Source: Monomorium pharaonis
Taxonomy: Eukaryota; Arthropoda; Insecta; Hymenoptera; Formicidae
Direction of reading: 5' to 3'
NCBI RefSeq assembly: GCF_013373865.1
Contig: NC_050467.1
Location: 32,597,396 to 32,661,395, forward strand
Length of the DNA stretch: 64,000 bases
Shown one piece after another: positions 22,838-35,413 of this stretch. Within the stretch, counting starts at the first letter, position 1. The number at the start of each line of letters is the position of its first letter. The position numbers and the translations under genes are program-made. The notes beneath the pieces were generated by a model that saw only the letters and a program-made list of their open reading frames with translations, was not told the DNA's origin and made no database searches.

Positions 22838-24874
22838 CTAATAATAGAATATTGCACAACAAATTGTACTATTATAATATAATATAAAATTAAAATGCTC
22901 TGAAAAATAATAATAAATAAAAAGCACTTGAAAAAAGAATAGCATATACAGAGCAGAATATGATAGTAATGCATAAAGAGAGTAATGGCTAAATGAAACA
23001 ATCAATGCGAAAGCTGTTGTGGAAAATAATTTTAAAAAATTAAAAGAAAAATTAAACATCATTAGGTGAATTTTGATCCCCATATAAATTTGCCGTATTA
23101 TTTGCCGCAGTTCTAAATGTCTAACATCTACCTCAAAATTAGTGCAATTAATATTTTTATCTTGAAAGCTGGACCGGACTATACAAATTGCGGAAAGTGT
23201 ATCATTTGCTAAACGATTACGTTTTTTATTTTTGACATCTGTAACTATAGAGAAAATTCTTTCGGCCTCAGCATTTGAATGTGGAAGAGAAAGAACTATT
23301 TCAATTAATAATTCTAAATTTGGAAATATTTTTGTTCCATCAAAATTTGTAGACTCTAATATATTTTTCCACATCTCATCTATTTCTAGAGAAGCTAACT
23401 CTTCTTTCTTTTTTTCATCAAAAATTGATAGCAGAATTCGTCATTCAAATGCTAACTGCGTTACATTACTAAATTTTATTTGTTCGACAATATATGTTAA
23501 ATCTTTAATTTTAGTTTGACTTTCATTATATAAAGCTATTTTCGGATCTAAAAATGACAATTGTTCAAAAAGAATATCTTGACATGGTAAACGCTTCAAC
23601 ATTTCTTAACTGCAGTAACATAAAAATCTAAACATTTTAATTTGATTTGTTGCGCGCACTCTACAGATAAAGTTTTTAAAAAGCTTTCACACTCCGGTCC
23701 CACATACATTTTGTCGATGTGTTGTATATTCTTTTTATCATTTAAGTCCAAAGTAAAAATATTATTTAAAACATTAAACTTTACAAAATTTTGAGCAAAT
23801 CGAAATATTAATTGTTGACTATTTTTATACAACGTGTAAACTAAAATATTACGTGACTGAAATAAAGCGTTAAAATTATTTACAAAATTTAAACAATATT
23901 GCAAAAATAATAAATATGCTTTAATCGAATTGTCATTAAAGTGTTCTAAAATAGTTTCCGCGGATTTTAATTTATCCTCAACAACAGCTAAAATAAAATA
24001 ATTTTTTAAAACTTCCCAATTTTCGAGAAGTCTAACAATGCATTTTTGAAAACTAAGCCATCTAGTATTCGAAAGTTTTAATATTTTATGTTGATCTACG
24101 TTAAACAAATCTTGAAATTTTGTTAAAATTGCACATCTCTTTGCACTACCCGAAATATAAGTAGCTACTCCTTTAATTAAGTTTTCACAAGACGAAAGTA
24201 ATTTTTCGCAAGCTTTACTGGCCACAAGTGTCGATGAATGACAAATACAATTTAAAGTAATTAATCCCGGAACTTCTAATTTTAAGCGACTTATAAAAGA
24301 ATTATTGCATTCTACCATAACGGATGCGTTGTCACATGCTAATCCGACAATGTTTTTAATAGGAATTTCTTTTTTTTTGTAATAAATTTTTAAATAACTC
24401 AAAAATTTTACTGGATGAACAATCTGTCACGTCTAATGATAATAAATCTAATAACTGAGTACTCATTTTTTTGTTCAAAGGGGAAATATATTTAACAAGA
24501 ATGCACATTACTTTAGTGTCCAAAATATCAGTACTCTCATCAACTAAAATAGAAAATTTACAAGTTTTTAAATTTTCAACAAGTTTTTCAGATTCACATT
24601 TGGCAAGAACATTTTTTACAATATATGAACATTTTTTTCGAGCAAGTGAAAGATCTTGTACAACTTTAGAATCAACATTAATATCTTTTAACAACAGAAC
24701 CAAATGATCTACAATACTGAAAGCAATGTTATGTTCCGCGAGACACACTGCTAATTTAATTTCGGCACGTTTGACTCTATCTTTATGTGACAAAGAATTA
24801 TCATTAGCAGCAGAGAGTGCATAGAAACTCTTCGGGATCTCCTCGAATACCTGGAACGGTCCGGTGAGAAACAT
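22838..24874 (-). pseudogene. hAT-3 transposase, DUF4371/ZMYM-like group, disrupted
   Basis: Read from 24874 downward. The first piece (24874-24356) has CKFSILVDESTDI. The second, in another frame (24402-23596), has VGLACDNASVM, CICHSSTL and SNTRWLSF. The third (23374-22838) has the C-terminal dimerisation phrase SNAEAERIFSIVTDVKNKKRNRL. Between pieces two and three an in-frame TGA and a frameshift occur (about 23440-23600). The N-terminal BED zinc finger is missing; sequence beyond 24874 is unrelated. It belongs to a different hAT branch from hAT-1 and hAT-2. TIRs were not found. Confidence 0.85.
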
Positions 24875-25149
24875 TCCTCACAATTCCGAACTTTGGTTTT
24901 GATAAACAAAACTACCGTCCAACGTCACTTCTACCCCCCCCCCCCCGCCATCGTCAGCGGAAAAAATAAAGCTCTTTTTTCGATTTTTTATTACGTAAGT
25001 TACCGCGCGGCTTACATAAATATTTGCCGCTGTTACATCGCGGCGGGTATATGTTCCGGATATGCTCGATAACGTTGCCTTCATCGTGGCTATACTAGAG
25101 ATACGAAAATCAAGGGGAGGGGGGTGATGTAGGAATCTTTTAAATTTTA

Positions 25150-25440
25150 TTACGCTAAATTTCTCCACTCCGAGTGGCTATTTTGTATGAGAGGTGATAA
25201 TTTGACGACGGTCGGCTCCGGGTTATTATACAGTTTGTCGGCTGTATCGCGTAAAAACTCGAAAAATCCTTCGCCCACTCTAATGCACGTATTACAATCT
25301 GCGTAGGCTCGCGTCAGGAGAAAAATAATGTAGCATTCAGAACATTCTTGAGTCGTTTCTAAGTCCCAATATGAATAAGATAATGACGATACACGCGATT
25401 GAAAGAATGGGCTCGGGGTGGTCTGCGTAGTACTCATCAC
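25150..25440 (-). CDS. Cys-rich ORF 3, related to ORFs at 14.4-15.3 kb
   Basis: A 96-codon open frame from ATG at 25440 to 25150. It contains ECSECYIIFLLTRAYADCNTC, matching the paired-Cys core of ORF 1 (ECSECC...DNCNVC) in spacing. It then has YNNPEPTVVKLSPLIQ, matching the YNNPITVTVAQS tail. The first CxxC pair of ORF 1 is absent, so it may be a truncated copy or a last exon. A run of 12-13 C at about 24936-24948 (G on this strand) lies downstream, as a G run does after ORF 1. Function unknown. Confidence 0.45.
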   Translation of the reverse strand: MMSTTQTTPSPFFQSRVSSLSYSYWDLETTQECSECYIIFLLTRAYADCNTCIRVGEGFFEFLRDTADKLYNNPEPTVVKLSPLIQNSHSEWRNLA

Positions 25441-26046
25441 AAAGAATAATATTATTCATACGATTTCGATAAAATAATAATACGCGCAGAGCGCGGTCTC
25501 ATTTCAGTCGTCATATGGTCGCTGGCTCATTACTCGGATACTAGTGCACTGAAAAAAAAGATTGGTAATAATAATCCAGCCTAGATAATAGTTACTAAAT
25601 GTTGTGGTGAAATAGTTTCAATTAAATGTTCAGTTAATGTAACAAAAAAATATGGTAACCATTACTAAGCAGTTTGGTTTATCTAAGATTTGGAAATTGG
25701 TAATGAGGCGTTAAGATTATTATCAAATTATATAATAAATATAAACCAACGAATTAGCAAATATGATTAAAATATTTAGTAATAGATACCAAATGATATA
25801 ATAAGTAATATCAAATCAATTTGTTATTAATATTAAATAATTTGGTTTTACTGTTGCTTGATTTAATAAATATTATCAAATTGTTTGGTCATAATTACTA
25901 TATAATTTGACAAGAATTTAACAAAAAATAAATTCTAATTATTTCTACGGTAATTTTGTAAGAGGAAGAAGACTATACAACATGTTTCAGCCAAGTCAGA
26001 GTCGTATATCTTGTTAAATCATGTTTAATCTCTATATCTGAAAAAA

Positions 26047-26093
26047 CGGTCACCCATCCAAGTCTCAACCATCGCCGACGTTGCTTGATTTCG
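26047..26093 (-). ncRNA. 5S-rRNA-like fragment (SINE3-type or pseudogene)
   Basis: On the - strand the sequence reads CGAAATCAAGCAACGTCGG, then a diverged middle, then ACTTGGATGGGTGACCG. It matches from memory the internal control region and 3' half of insect 5S rRNA (AAGCAACGTCGG..., ACTTGGATGGGTGACCG) with a few changes. A T run follows immediately on that strand (26041-26046), as a Pol III terminator would. The 5' half of 5S is absent; a 20-bp hairpin occupies its place (26096-26137). It lies inside the CACTG element. Confidence 0.5.
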
Positions 26094-26095
26094 AA

Positions 26096-26137
26096 GACCG
26101 TACGCATCCTAACGCAGGCGTTAGAATGCGTACGGTC
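26096..26137. repeat. Near-perfect hairpin next to the 5S-like fragment
   Basis: The 20-bp arm GACCGTACGCATCCTAACGC is followed after 2 bases by its reverse complement with one mismatch. It is GC-richer than the surroundings. Confidence 0.85.
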
Positions 26138-27114
26138 TCGATGATCCATGAACATTTCTTGTTTATGCATACATATTTGTTATAGATCATTACAATAGAT
26201 GTTGTCAGAAGAATGAAACATGTATAGTTAACTTACATTTTTATAAATAAATATGAAGTTTTACAGTTTTTTTACTTATTTTTACATGTGCGCGCAAAAT
26301 AGCATGTGGAATAACTTATTAAAAAGTCTGTTTTTGCTCTGTTCGTATAAAATTAAAAAAAATTTTTAATGTTATTTTTTATAATTTTTTAATATTATTA
26401 ACATGCCACATTGTTTCAATAAATGTACTTTAAATTCTTTATCGGGAATTAGGTGAAGAAATTGGGCATAAGTAATAAATCAAAAATAAATTTTTTTTAA
26501 TGTAAATAAAAAGTTAAAAAATATTTATAAAAATTATTGTATTAAATAAAAAATTAATATAAAATAAATGTTTTAAAAATGTTTAAAAAATAATTGAAAA
26601 ATGTTTATAATAACATTATTTGATAACATTAAACAAATAATTTGGTAATTATTGCCAAACTGTATGAAGAAGCTTTACCAACAGAATTGATAACAATTTC
26701 CAGAATATTTAATAATAGTTACTAAATATTCCGGTAATTGTTATTAAATCACTTAGTAAAGCTTCTTCATACAGTTTGATAATAATTACCGAATTATTTG
26801 TTTAATATTAATAAATAATTTTGTTATAAGTACAAATCATTTAGTTGTAACAACTAAACGCTAATTTTGCTTTTATAAATATTTATTAATTATTACTAAA
26901 TGCATGGTTATTATTATTATGTTTGGTAGTACTTACTTAATATTGTATTAATACACTCAACAAAATACATTTAATAGCTATTACTAAGCTTTTTTTTTCA
27001 GTGTGGATGACGCGGGCACATTTTAAATCGTTTCAATGCATTATTGAGTATGAATTATTTGCATTTGCAGTATATTATTTTATTAATTTTATTGTTTCGA
27101 CAAAGAGAAAGGAC

Positions 27115-27300
27115 GCCAGGATATTACTGATGGCGTCGTCACACGTTCAGAAAGATGGCGGCGTCGGTAGCGTGGGTGATAGCGTCACCACGCGTTCGGA
27201 AAAGATGGCGGCGTTAGTGGCGTCGCTGACGGTATGACTGCGCGTCCCGAGAAAATGGCGGTACGGATAGCGTGGATGATAGCGTCACCACGTGCCATGA
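27115..27300. repeat. GATGGCG-headed tandem repeat
   Basis: Three to four diverged units of about 50-70 bp each share GATGGCG(G), GATAGCGTCACCACG and CGTTC-GAAAA motifs. GC-rich against its surroundings. 27.3-28.5 kb beyond it contains no gene I can support. Confidence 0.7.
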
Positions 27301-28569
27301 ATGAGATTACTTTTATTAATGATCAATCATGAGAAAAATGGCATTAGCTTGTACGTCGCTGTGAAATGAGTTAAGATGAGATTATTAATTCGCGAGCTGT
27401 AGCTCTGTGATCGGGTGTTCCAAAGGATTATATTTGCCGACACGTGGCTAGAGGGAGGCGTCGCAGTTAATTTGTTGTTAGCGTTGTTAATTAATAATTG
27501 AGATGGTCCTACCTTTAGGTGAACTTCTCCCTTGCTGGTCTGCATGCTTTGATTGTTTTTCGTGAATGCTCTGAGCTGTGCTCCTCTGGTTGCGAAAATA
27601 TTGGGATCGATGTGTGGATAGTTTTTAAGAATCACTCACTTTGATAATTGTTAAACACTACGCGTATATTTAAACATTAATAAGAAATACAAATAGTTTG
27701 CCACATTACAAAAAATTAGTTGCTTATTCACTACTTTTGGTTACACAATGAAATGGTAGAACTTATAGATTAAGACTCTTCTAAGAGAGGTGAACGGCGC
27801 GCTAACGCGGAGAGAGACTAAGACGAATCGAAGTTAGGAATAGAACTGCACAAGCGGCTTCGCCCGCTCCGGGCAATGCTGCCAGATTTGGTTGGGTTAC
27901 CCGGCCACGCTAAGCCGACGCATGCGCTTACAAGTTAAATACAGTAACGTATCACAAATTTACGGACTTTCGTGACTACACAGGAGCGCGTGAATAAGTA
28001 GAGATTAAAATGTTAATATAATAATGAAAAATAAATTTTTCTGTAAGTAAGAAAAATATTTTATTTTGCAGAAATTATTATATCAATAGTCATTGCAATT
28101 ACAAGAAAGAAAGCCATTAAAAATCTTAACAGAATTTATAAAATAAAAATTACATTTTATGTTTAAATTAAAAGCAAATATTTAACGAAACAAGTTATAT
28201 TTTTTTTACAAGGGGGAAAATCTTTTTACAGTGTTTCTTGGGCCGAAAACCTAGTGGTCCTCTACTCAAGAAGGTGAAGACCCGAATGCCCGTACACCCG
28301 AGTGTGAGATTTCATGTAAGGTACATCGTTAAAGATTCTACTTCATAACCTACTATAATAATAATTATAATCTACAACTAGTATAATAATAATTATAAGC
28401 TATTAAAATAATAAAAAATAATAATTCTAATTTATATTAATTTTCTATAAAAAATACTTATTATAATTATAAATAACGTAACTAAATTATCACATATATA
28501 TATCATAGATATTTCACAGATATGTCTATCTAAAACTTAGAAATGTTAATCCTTTCCTTTCCTTTTCTA

Positions 28570-28750
28570 AAAAAGCCATGTTATTTATTTATCGAATGTA
28601 TCGAAGTCATCTCGAAAGTCTCGAAGAATTGTTGCCTTTAATCCGCGATGCTGATTGGTTCTTTCGCTGATCATTGAGTCGCATGCTTCGTAGTGTTTGA
28701 CAGTTGTGTTTGACAGTTGTGTTTTCACGTCAAAATTGGTTATATCAAAA
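28570..28750. repeat. Duplicated GC-richer block, copy 1
   Basis: This block and 34770-34930 are direct-orientation relatives. Both start after a long A run and share CTCGAAG-ATTGTTG, then CCGCGATGC-GATTGGTTCT, then a TTGACA-rich end. Further downstream both regions have a GCAATTACAT-TTATTGGCTAT phrase (29060 and 33240). They may be ends or promoters of an older element family that includes the RPA-like gene between them. Confidence 0.5.
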
Positions 28751-29698
28751 GTGTGTAAGTAATAAGGTAAGTAATAAAGAGATATATTAAGTAATAATAT
28801 AATCGGAAATAACAATAGTATCTTTAAAATTTTATAATTTTTTAGAAAAAAGAAGGAAAAGAAATAGATTAGTAGGAGAAAGAGAGAAAGAAGAAGCAGA
28901 AAAGGAAACAGAAGGAGAAACAGTGACTTCTATAGAAAGAAGGAGCGGAAAAAGGAGAGAGAGAAAGAGAGTGTAAGAAAGAAGAAAAAGAAGAGTGTTA
29001 TAGCATTAACAGTAAATATTATTGTATTGAATATTTTATGTAGTTAGCAGCTCGCAATTACATATATTATTGGCTATATTTTTTTTCTGTGTGTGTATAT
29101 TTGGGCGTGCGCGCGCGCGTGTGTGTTTGTGTAAAATTATGTAAATTTATAAATAATTACATAATATATAAAAATATATTAAAATATATAAAAATATATA
29201 AAAATATATTTCATGTAAAAAAAAAACAAATACATTTTATACATGTAGATTAACAAAAACTATAGGAATAAATTTATTTAAGAAAAATTCTATTACAAAA
29301 ATAATTAAAAACGGATACATAATTAAAAAAGAATTAATAAAGACATCATGACTTGACGTAACGATTTCTTTCTTAGTATTTTATTCATTAGCATAAATGT
29401 ATAACATTAATACTCATATTTACAAAATAATTTTATTTTAATTTTTAAATTTTTTACATTCTCTTTTCTTTCAAAAAATTTATAAGAATTTTTGATGATG
29501 CAATTATTGATCCAGCAGCCAGAAGACAAAGCAATGCATTCAATATATCATTCGAAACCAAGATATTCCCTGAGTTTTCCTTATTGTTCCTCAAAACTTC
29601 GGTATCCGTTAGCATAAATGTATAATATTACTCATATTTATAAAATATTTTATTTCAATTTTTAAATTTTCTACATTCTCTTTCTTTATTAACGCGCA

Positions 29699-29825
<127 letters not shown>

Positions 29826-30291
29826 TAAATAAATGTGTGTGGTAAATAAACACTATTTTTTATGTAAGTATGTTATGTCTTCGTTTTACAATACATAGTA
29901 TAATTAAAATTAATAATGATTATGGTGGAAAAAGTGAGAAAATCTGTTTAAAAAATAATAAAATCTGTTTAATCCGTAAAATGTTTTTATTTTTTATTTA
30001 AATTTTTTTTATATACAAACTTAAGTTATTTGTACTTGATGAACTTTTGATCAATAAAAATTATTAAATTTCTTGCGTGTATTTTAACTTATAATATTAT
30101 TTTAATTGAATTTAATAACTTATAAATAATAATATTACGTATTAACAATAATATTAATTTTAAAACTTTTTAAATTGTCACATTGTTTAAATTTTATATT
30201 TTATATTGAATGTCGTTTCTTCTCTATCTGTAAAATATGTTATAATAAATTAAGTTATACATAATATCATAATATTAATTAAATAAATTAC

Positions 30292-30954
30292 TTCAGGTAA
30301 AGTTTCCGACATTTTTCTTTTTTGAGGAATTTGAACGCCTTTTAATAATTTGGATAAGTTCATGCGACCCGTTAATTTTCGAATATCATTTGTATCATTT
30401 ACCAGTAAATATACTGGATCACCTATAAAAATATGGATAAATAATAATTAATAGTTATATTAATAGGGAGTTATTATGGATAAATAGTAACACGAAATAA
30501 AATATAAATGTAAAATACAAATATAAAATATACAATTTTGTTAAAACAATTTAAAATAACAGATATTATTATAATAATAAAATAATTTAATAAATATTTA
30601 AAATATTATTATTAAAGCTATATAGTTAAATATATTATTCATCACAAAATACTAATACTAAACATAAATACTTGTCGTTTGAACAGTTCCAATTATCTCT
30701 ATCTTGTCTCCTTTCTGAATTCCAAATTTATTATATTCCTGTTTATCAAAATTTATAATATGGACTTCTATTTTATATGTTCCATCTGTTATCGAACCAT
30801 ATGCAATTATTTTATTTTGTTTATTGTCATGTGATTCCGAAAAATTTGTTTTAATGTAAGCTTGCAAAACTGAAAAATATGCATATGTAAATATAAATTT
30901 GCATCAATATTTATGTATAAATTCCGAATTGCATAAATTATATTTTTATTTGAA

Positions 30955-31017
<63 letters not shown>

Positions 31018-31956
31018 AAAATATTATGTATATTATATATGTTAAAATATTATGTATATTAAAGCGTACTAATGCGTTGAGTTGTATTTAATATTTCATT
31101 TAATTTAACTGGTATTGGTTTAGCCTGAGAATTTGGAGTGGGTTCATATTTCCCCAAATCAGAAATCACAGTATTTTTGCGTATTAGCAATTCGTAGGAA
31201 ACGTTACCATTATTAAAAGATGCTATTTTAGGAATTCTGGCTTGTACGCCATCCAGGTGAACAATCTCCATTAAAATCATTAAATTAAATGTTATTAATA
31301 TTATTAATGTTATTTAAAAAATACATTATACTTAAAGTTATTAAGTAAAAATATAAAAGTAAAGACAAAGAAATAGAGAAAGTATAGAATAAGGTATAGG
31401 TATTTTTGTAGGATTTTTCAAGTAATTCCAAGTAAAGTGAAAAAATTGTTATACTTTTTTTTTAAATATTTACATGGTTTGGTATAATATATGGAATTAT
31501 TCTGTCAATGTCATCATTCCACGAAACAATTTGTATTCGTCTCCCACTGCCATTATTTAAGAAAAATTTTAAAATTTTATATTGTTGGTTGTTCCCGACT
31601 ATTCTGGGAGATTCGATCCCATTAATATAACCGATTATTTCACTATAAAAAAAGTTTAAAATTGTGCATCAATATATATATTTTAAATACAGTCATCAGC
31701 AGAGATTGGCTTGATGTTTTTCATCTCTAAGCGTGTATTAATATCCGAGTAATGAAGTACAATTGTTGAAAATGTTATTTATTTATATATAATAAAATCT
31801 TATTAACAAAATAAAATAATGATATTTAAAAACTTACACTGTCGAATCAAAAATCTGAATTGCATCCAATTCTTCATTTTTTGTTAATAATTCGGTAGGG
31901 TCAATTTTTTCTAATTCTCTTTCAAGATTTGACAGTTCCGTTTCAAAATTTGACAT
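30292..31956 (-). CDS. RPA1-like OB-fold protein, five exons (copy A), 3' end unresolved
   Basis: Exons by splice sites: 31956-31838 (ATG), 31642-31474, 31265-31070, 30869-30672 and 30422-30292. Successive phases (2,0,1,1,0) agree with no stop, giving about 271 codons. All donors are GT (two are GTAAGT or GTAAAT) and all acceptors are AG; the exon-3 acceptor lacks a good pyrimidine tract. Exon 1 is acidic. Exon 2 has FFLNNGSGRRIQIVSWNDDID and exon 3 NNGNVSYELLIRKNTVIS, resembling the DNA-binding OB fold A of replication protein A. Exon 4 ends GIQKGDKIEIIGTVQTT. A donor after exon 5 implies further exons that I could not place. Exons 3-5 have homologues at 49.7-51.6 kb. Role in ssDNA binding is inference. 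Confidence 0.6.
30953..31014. repeat. (CA)n(TA)n microsatellite
   Basis: About 13 CA units pass directly into about 18 TA units. It lies in the intron between exons 3 and 4 of the RPA-like gene. Confidence 0.95.
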
Positions 31957-32130
31957 TTTTAATTAAAATTCTGTGCAAAATATAATTATAATAATTAAAT
32001 TAACAATTAAATTAATAATTTTAAGCGCGAGAAAACTAAAGAAAAGAGAATAAAAGAAAATAAGAAAAAGAATGAGAAAAAAGATAAAAAAAAGAGAGAA
32101 ATGAAGAAAACGAAAGAAAATAAGATAAAG

Positions 32131-32520
<390 letters not shown>

Positions 32521-34769
32521 TGTGCATGTGCAAAAGTAAGCAAAGGAGAGCAAGAACAAAAAGTGCGAGTGTGAAAAAGCATAATAGCGTGAAAGCAAAA
32601 AGAAGTTAAAAGAGAAAGCAAAAAAGAAGTGTATAGTGAGTATAGTATAGAAGAATATTATTGAAATAAAGATGTTTAAAATGATCTAAAGCAGGATAAA
32701 ATTAAATGAGCATAAAAGATTAAAATTGAAAAAAGAAATTACTTTTATTAGAAAATTATATAGAATTTTGTTCCCTTTTTGATCCTTTCTTCTTTTGCTT
32801 TTTTATTTTTATTTACTTTATATTTTTATTATTACCTTTTTGTATTGCTTTCAGATTTTATATGTACTTTCTTAAACTTTTTTAAACTCCGTAATGTATT
32901 ATCAAACACATTTGAAATAACAAACGAAAGTTTGTTATTAACTACCATTGAAAATGAATATTGGAACAAAATGAATATTGGAATTTTAAATATTTAATCG
33001 ATTTGTTAAATCAATTTTTTAATCGATTCTTTTTAATAATTTGAGAGATAGAAATAAACACTGATATGAGTTATTAGAAATAGACTAAAAAAAGTATTAA
33101 TATTTTATAGATAAATATTAATATTATATAGATAATTACGCAAGATTGAGAACAAGAAAATGCGTGATTGAAAGAGAGAAAAAGGATAGAAATAAAATTT
33201 AATCATTTTTTGTCGAAAAAGTAATATTTAATTTAAGCGCAATTACATGTTATTGGCTATTTTTATTAATTATTTTTATTAATGTATGTGCATATGTATG
33301 CGTGCGCGCGTGTGAGTGTGTGTGTATGTGTTTTTTATATAATATTATGTATGTAAATTAAAAAAAAATTGTAATATGAAAATATAAAACTGTGAGTATT
33401 TATAATTTTTAAAAATTTTTTGCAATAAACGTTAAATTAAAACTAAATAAATCATAAATCGTTTATATAGACTTTAATGTTTAAAAATAAAAAATTATTT
33501 GAAAATAATAATTTTTTGCTGATGTACTACTTTTTGCATTAAATTTACTTACAGTTTTTTGGGGAGATTTTAAGATGCTCTTCAGCGGGAGGGTGAAAGA
33601 GAAAGATAGAGGTGTTAGATAGAGAAGGGGATAAAATATGATAGTGTGTGAGATTAATATTACGGAAGAAGAATAAGTGCAATGTTAAATACAAAAATGC
33701 GAAGTGGCGCGCGCGAAGCGCGCGCAATGTTGTGTTCTAGTATTTTAAAATCAACATTTTAAAAAATTGCAACATGCAATGTTAAAAAAAATAAATAAAA
33801 CATTATTTTATACATAATAAGCATAATCATTGTTTTATTAATATGCATTTAAAAAAGTCACATATGCAATAAAAAAATTAAGTCATAATGTTTTATAACT
33901 AACATGCATAAAGAGCTGTGCAGTATACATATATAATAAAATTACTATTCGATTTTTGATTATTATTTTCCGAGATATTTTAACTGAAAGTGAATTTGAC
34001 AGCTAAATTTCAGATAAAGTTTAGTAGCGGCGTGACATTTGCGCAGTGAAGTTTGCGTCATGCAGCACGATTCTTTATGTACTTGGCGTTGCGCCGCTAC
34101 CGCGTCGCTTAATAAAGCAAAAGAAAAATTTATATAAAATAACAGATATAATATAATTAACAGATAAAATATAATTATTTAAATTAACTAAGTTAAAAGT
34201 TTTATTTTTTTAATTTGAGTCAGGTTTCCAACTTTATCATTATTCAACTTTTGACTTTTCAGTTATTACGCAATCCTGCAATTTATTACAGCAAATGGAA
34301 AGATTAAGAAGCAAAACAAATGGGATAAGCGGTCAAATAATCATTTCTTTAATTGCACCTCACGATTTGCAAATCTTTTCTCTTTTTTCCTTGTCGGACG
34401 TTTGATTATGCTCTATTTACTTGAAAAACATAGAAGATAGAAGACGTAAAATAGGAATTTCTCCGTGAATTCATTGATTAAAGTGTATTATCAACTATGT
34501 ATAATACACGAGCCACGTGCAAGGAGAATGAAACGGAACATTCGTGTACGTGTAATTCAATCTCTCGATTTGAAACTTGTCTGTTTTTTTAGCAGAATGT
34601 TCTACATAGGAAGCAATTTTTTAACATCTTTTCTTTTCCGTGTAATGTGGCACAGGATTATGCAACAACGTAAATAAAAAACTAAAGTTTTCAAGCACTT
34701 AAAAAATTTATTACGCAGAGACAAAATGCGTAAAAGAATAAATTAAAACAAATCCTCCTTTCTAAAAAA

Positions 34770-34930
34770 GGGCATGGCATCGATACTCGAATCTCTCGAA
34801 GTATTGTTGTCGCTTTTCCGCGATGCCGATTGGTTCTCTTGCTGCGCTTACTTCGTGAGCGGCTGTCATTGCGGTGATCGTGTGTTTTGACATTTCATGC
34901 ATATATTGATGGTTATGTGTATATAGTGAT
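34770..34930. repeat. Duplicated GC-richer block, copy 2
   Basis: Direct-orientation relative of 28570-28750, sharing CTCGAAG-ATTGTTG and CCGCGATGC-GATTGGTTCT. It lies about 200 bp upstream of the Harbinger left terminus. Confidence 0.5.
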
Positions 34931-35413
34931 TATATATATAATAAATACAAAATATTGGTGTCAGTTATATATCTAAGAAGACTATTTCTTTTAATTAATA
35001 TTTTTAATATTTTTATTAATAATAAATGATATTGATATTTTATGATATTTTAATGATATTTTTATTGATAATCATAATTTCTTGAAATAATATAATGATA
35101 ATGTTTGTACATGGCATAGACAAAGGCTGCGTTCGGGGAGTGCGCTATTTGCGCAATTTGCATCTGAGACTGTTCGAGGAGACGCTTTTCGGCGCTATGA
35201 AAGCAATGCTGACGTCATGACCGAAGTAATGTGACGTCATTATTGGCGCTATTTCGCGCTATCTTTTCCGAGGTAGGGCAGGAGATGCTAACAGATGCTA
35301 ACAACGCTGATTGGTCCACATTTTCTTTTCAAATAGTTGGAATCGTGGTTATATGTACACGGAACTCAAAGATTATAAATCAAAGGATTAAAATTAAGAA
35401 AAAACAGTCAATA

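Larger units (their letters stand above)
25547..27003. mobile_element. MITE-like element with CACTGAAAAAAAA inverted termini
   Basis: The left end CACTGAAAAAAAAG (25547) and right end ...TTTTTTTTTCAGTG (27003) are inverted copies of at least 13 bp. The 1457-bp interior is AT-rich, non-coding and full of GGTAATNATTACC-like motifs. It includes an inverted pair of about 35 bp around GAAGCTTTAC/GTAAAGCTTC (26650-26684 and 26757-26793). A clear target duplication is not seen beyond a possible 2-bp TG. CACTG ends suggest a CACTA-like or Chapaev-like group, but this is a guess. Confidence 0.65.

Noticed and set aside
22795..23001. Ile/Tyr/Phe-rich hydrophobic frame that could be read as a membrane protein
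   Set aside because: AT-rich sequence 3' of the hAT-3 pseudogene; it is a read-through artefact.
29470..29640. A sixth exon of the RPA-like gene (frame with SGNILVSNDILNALLCLLAAGS on the - strand)
   Set aside because: No usable AG acceptor in the required phase, so it cannot be joined to exon 5 on present evidence.
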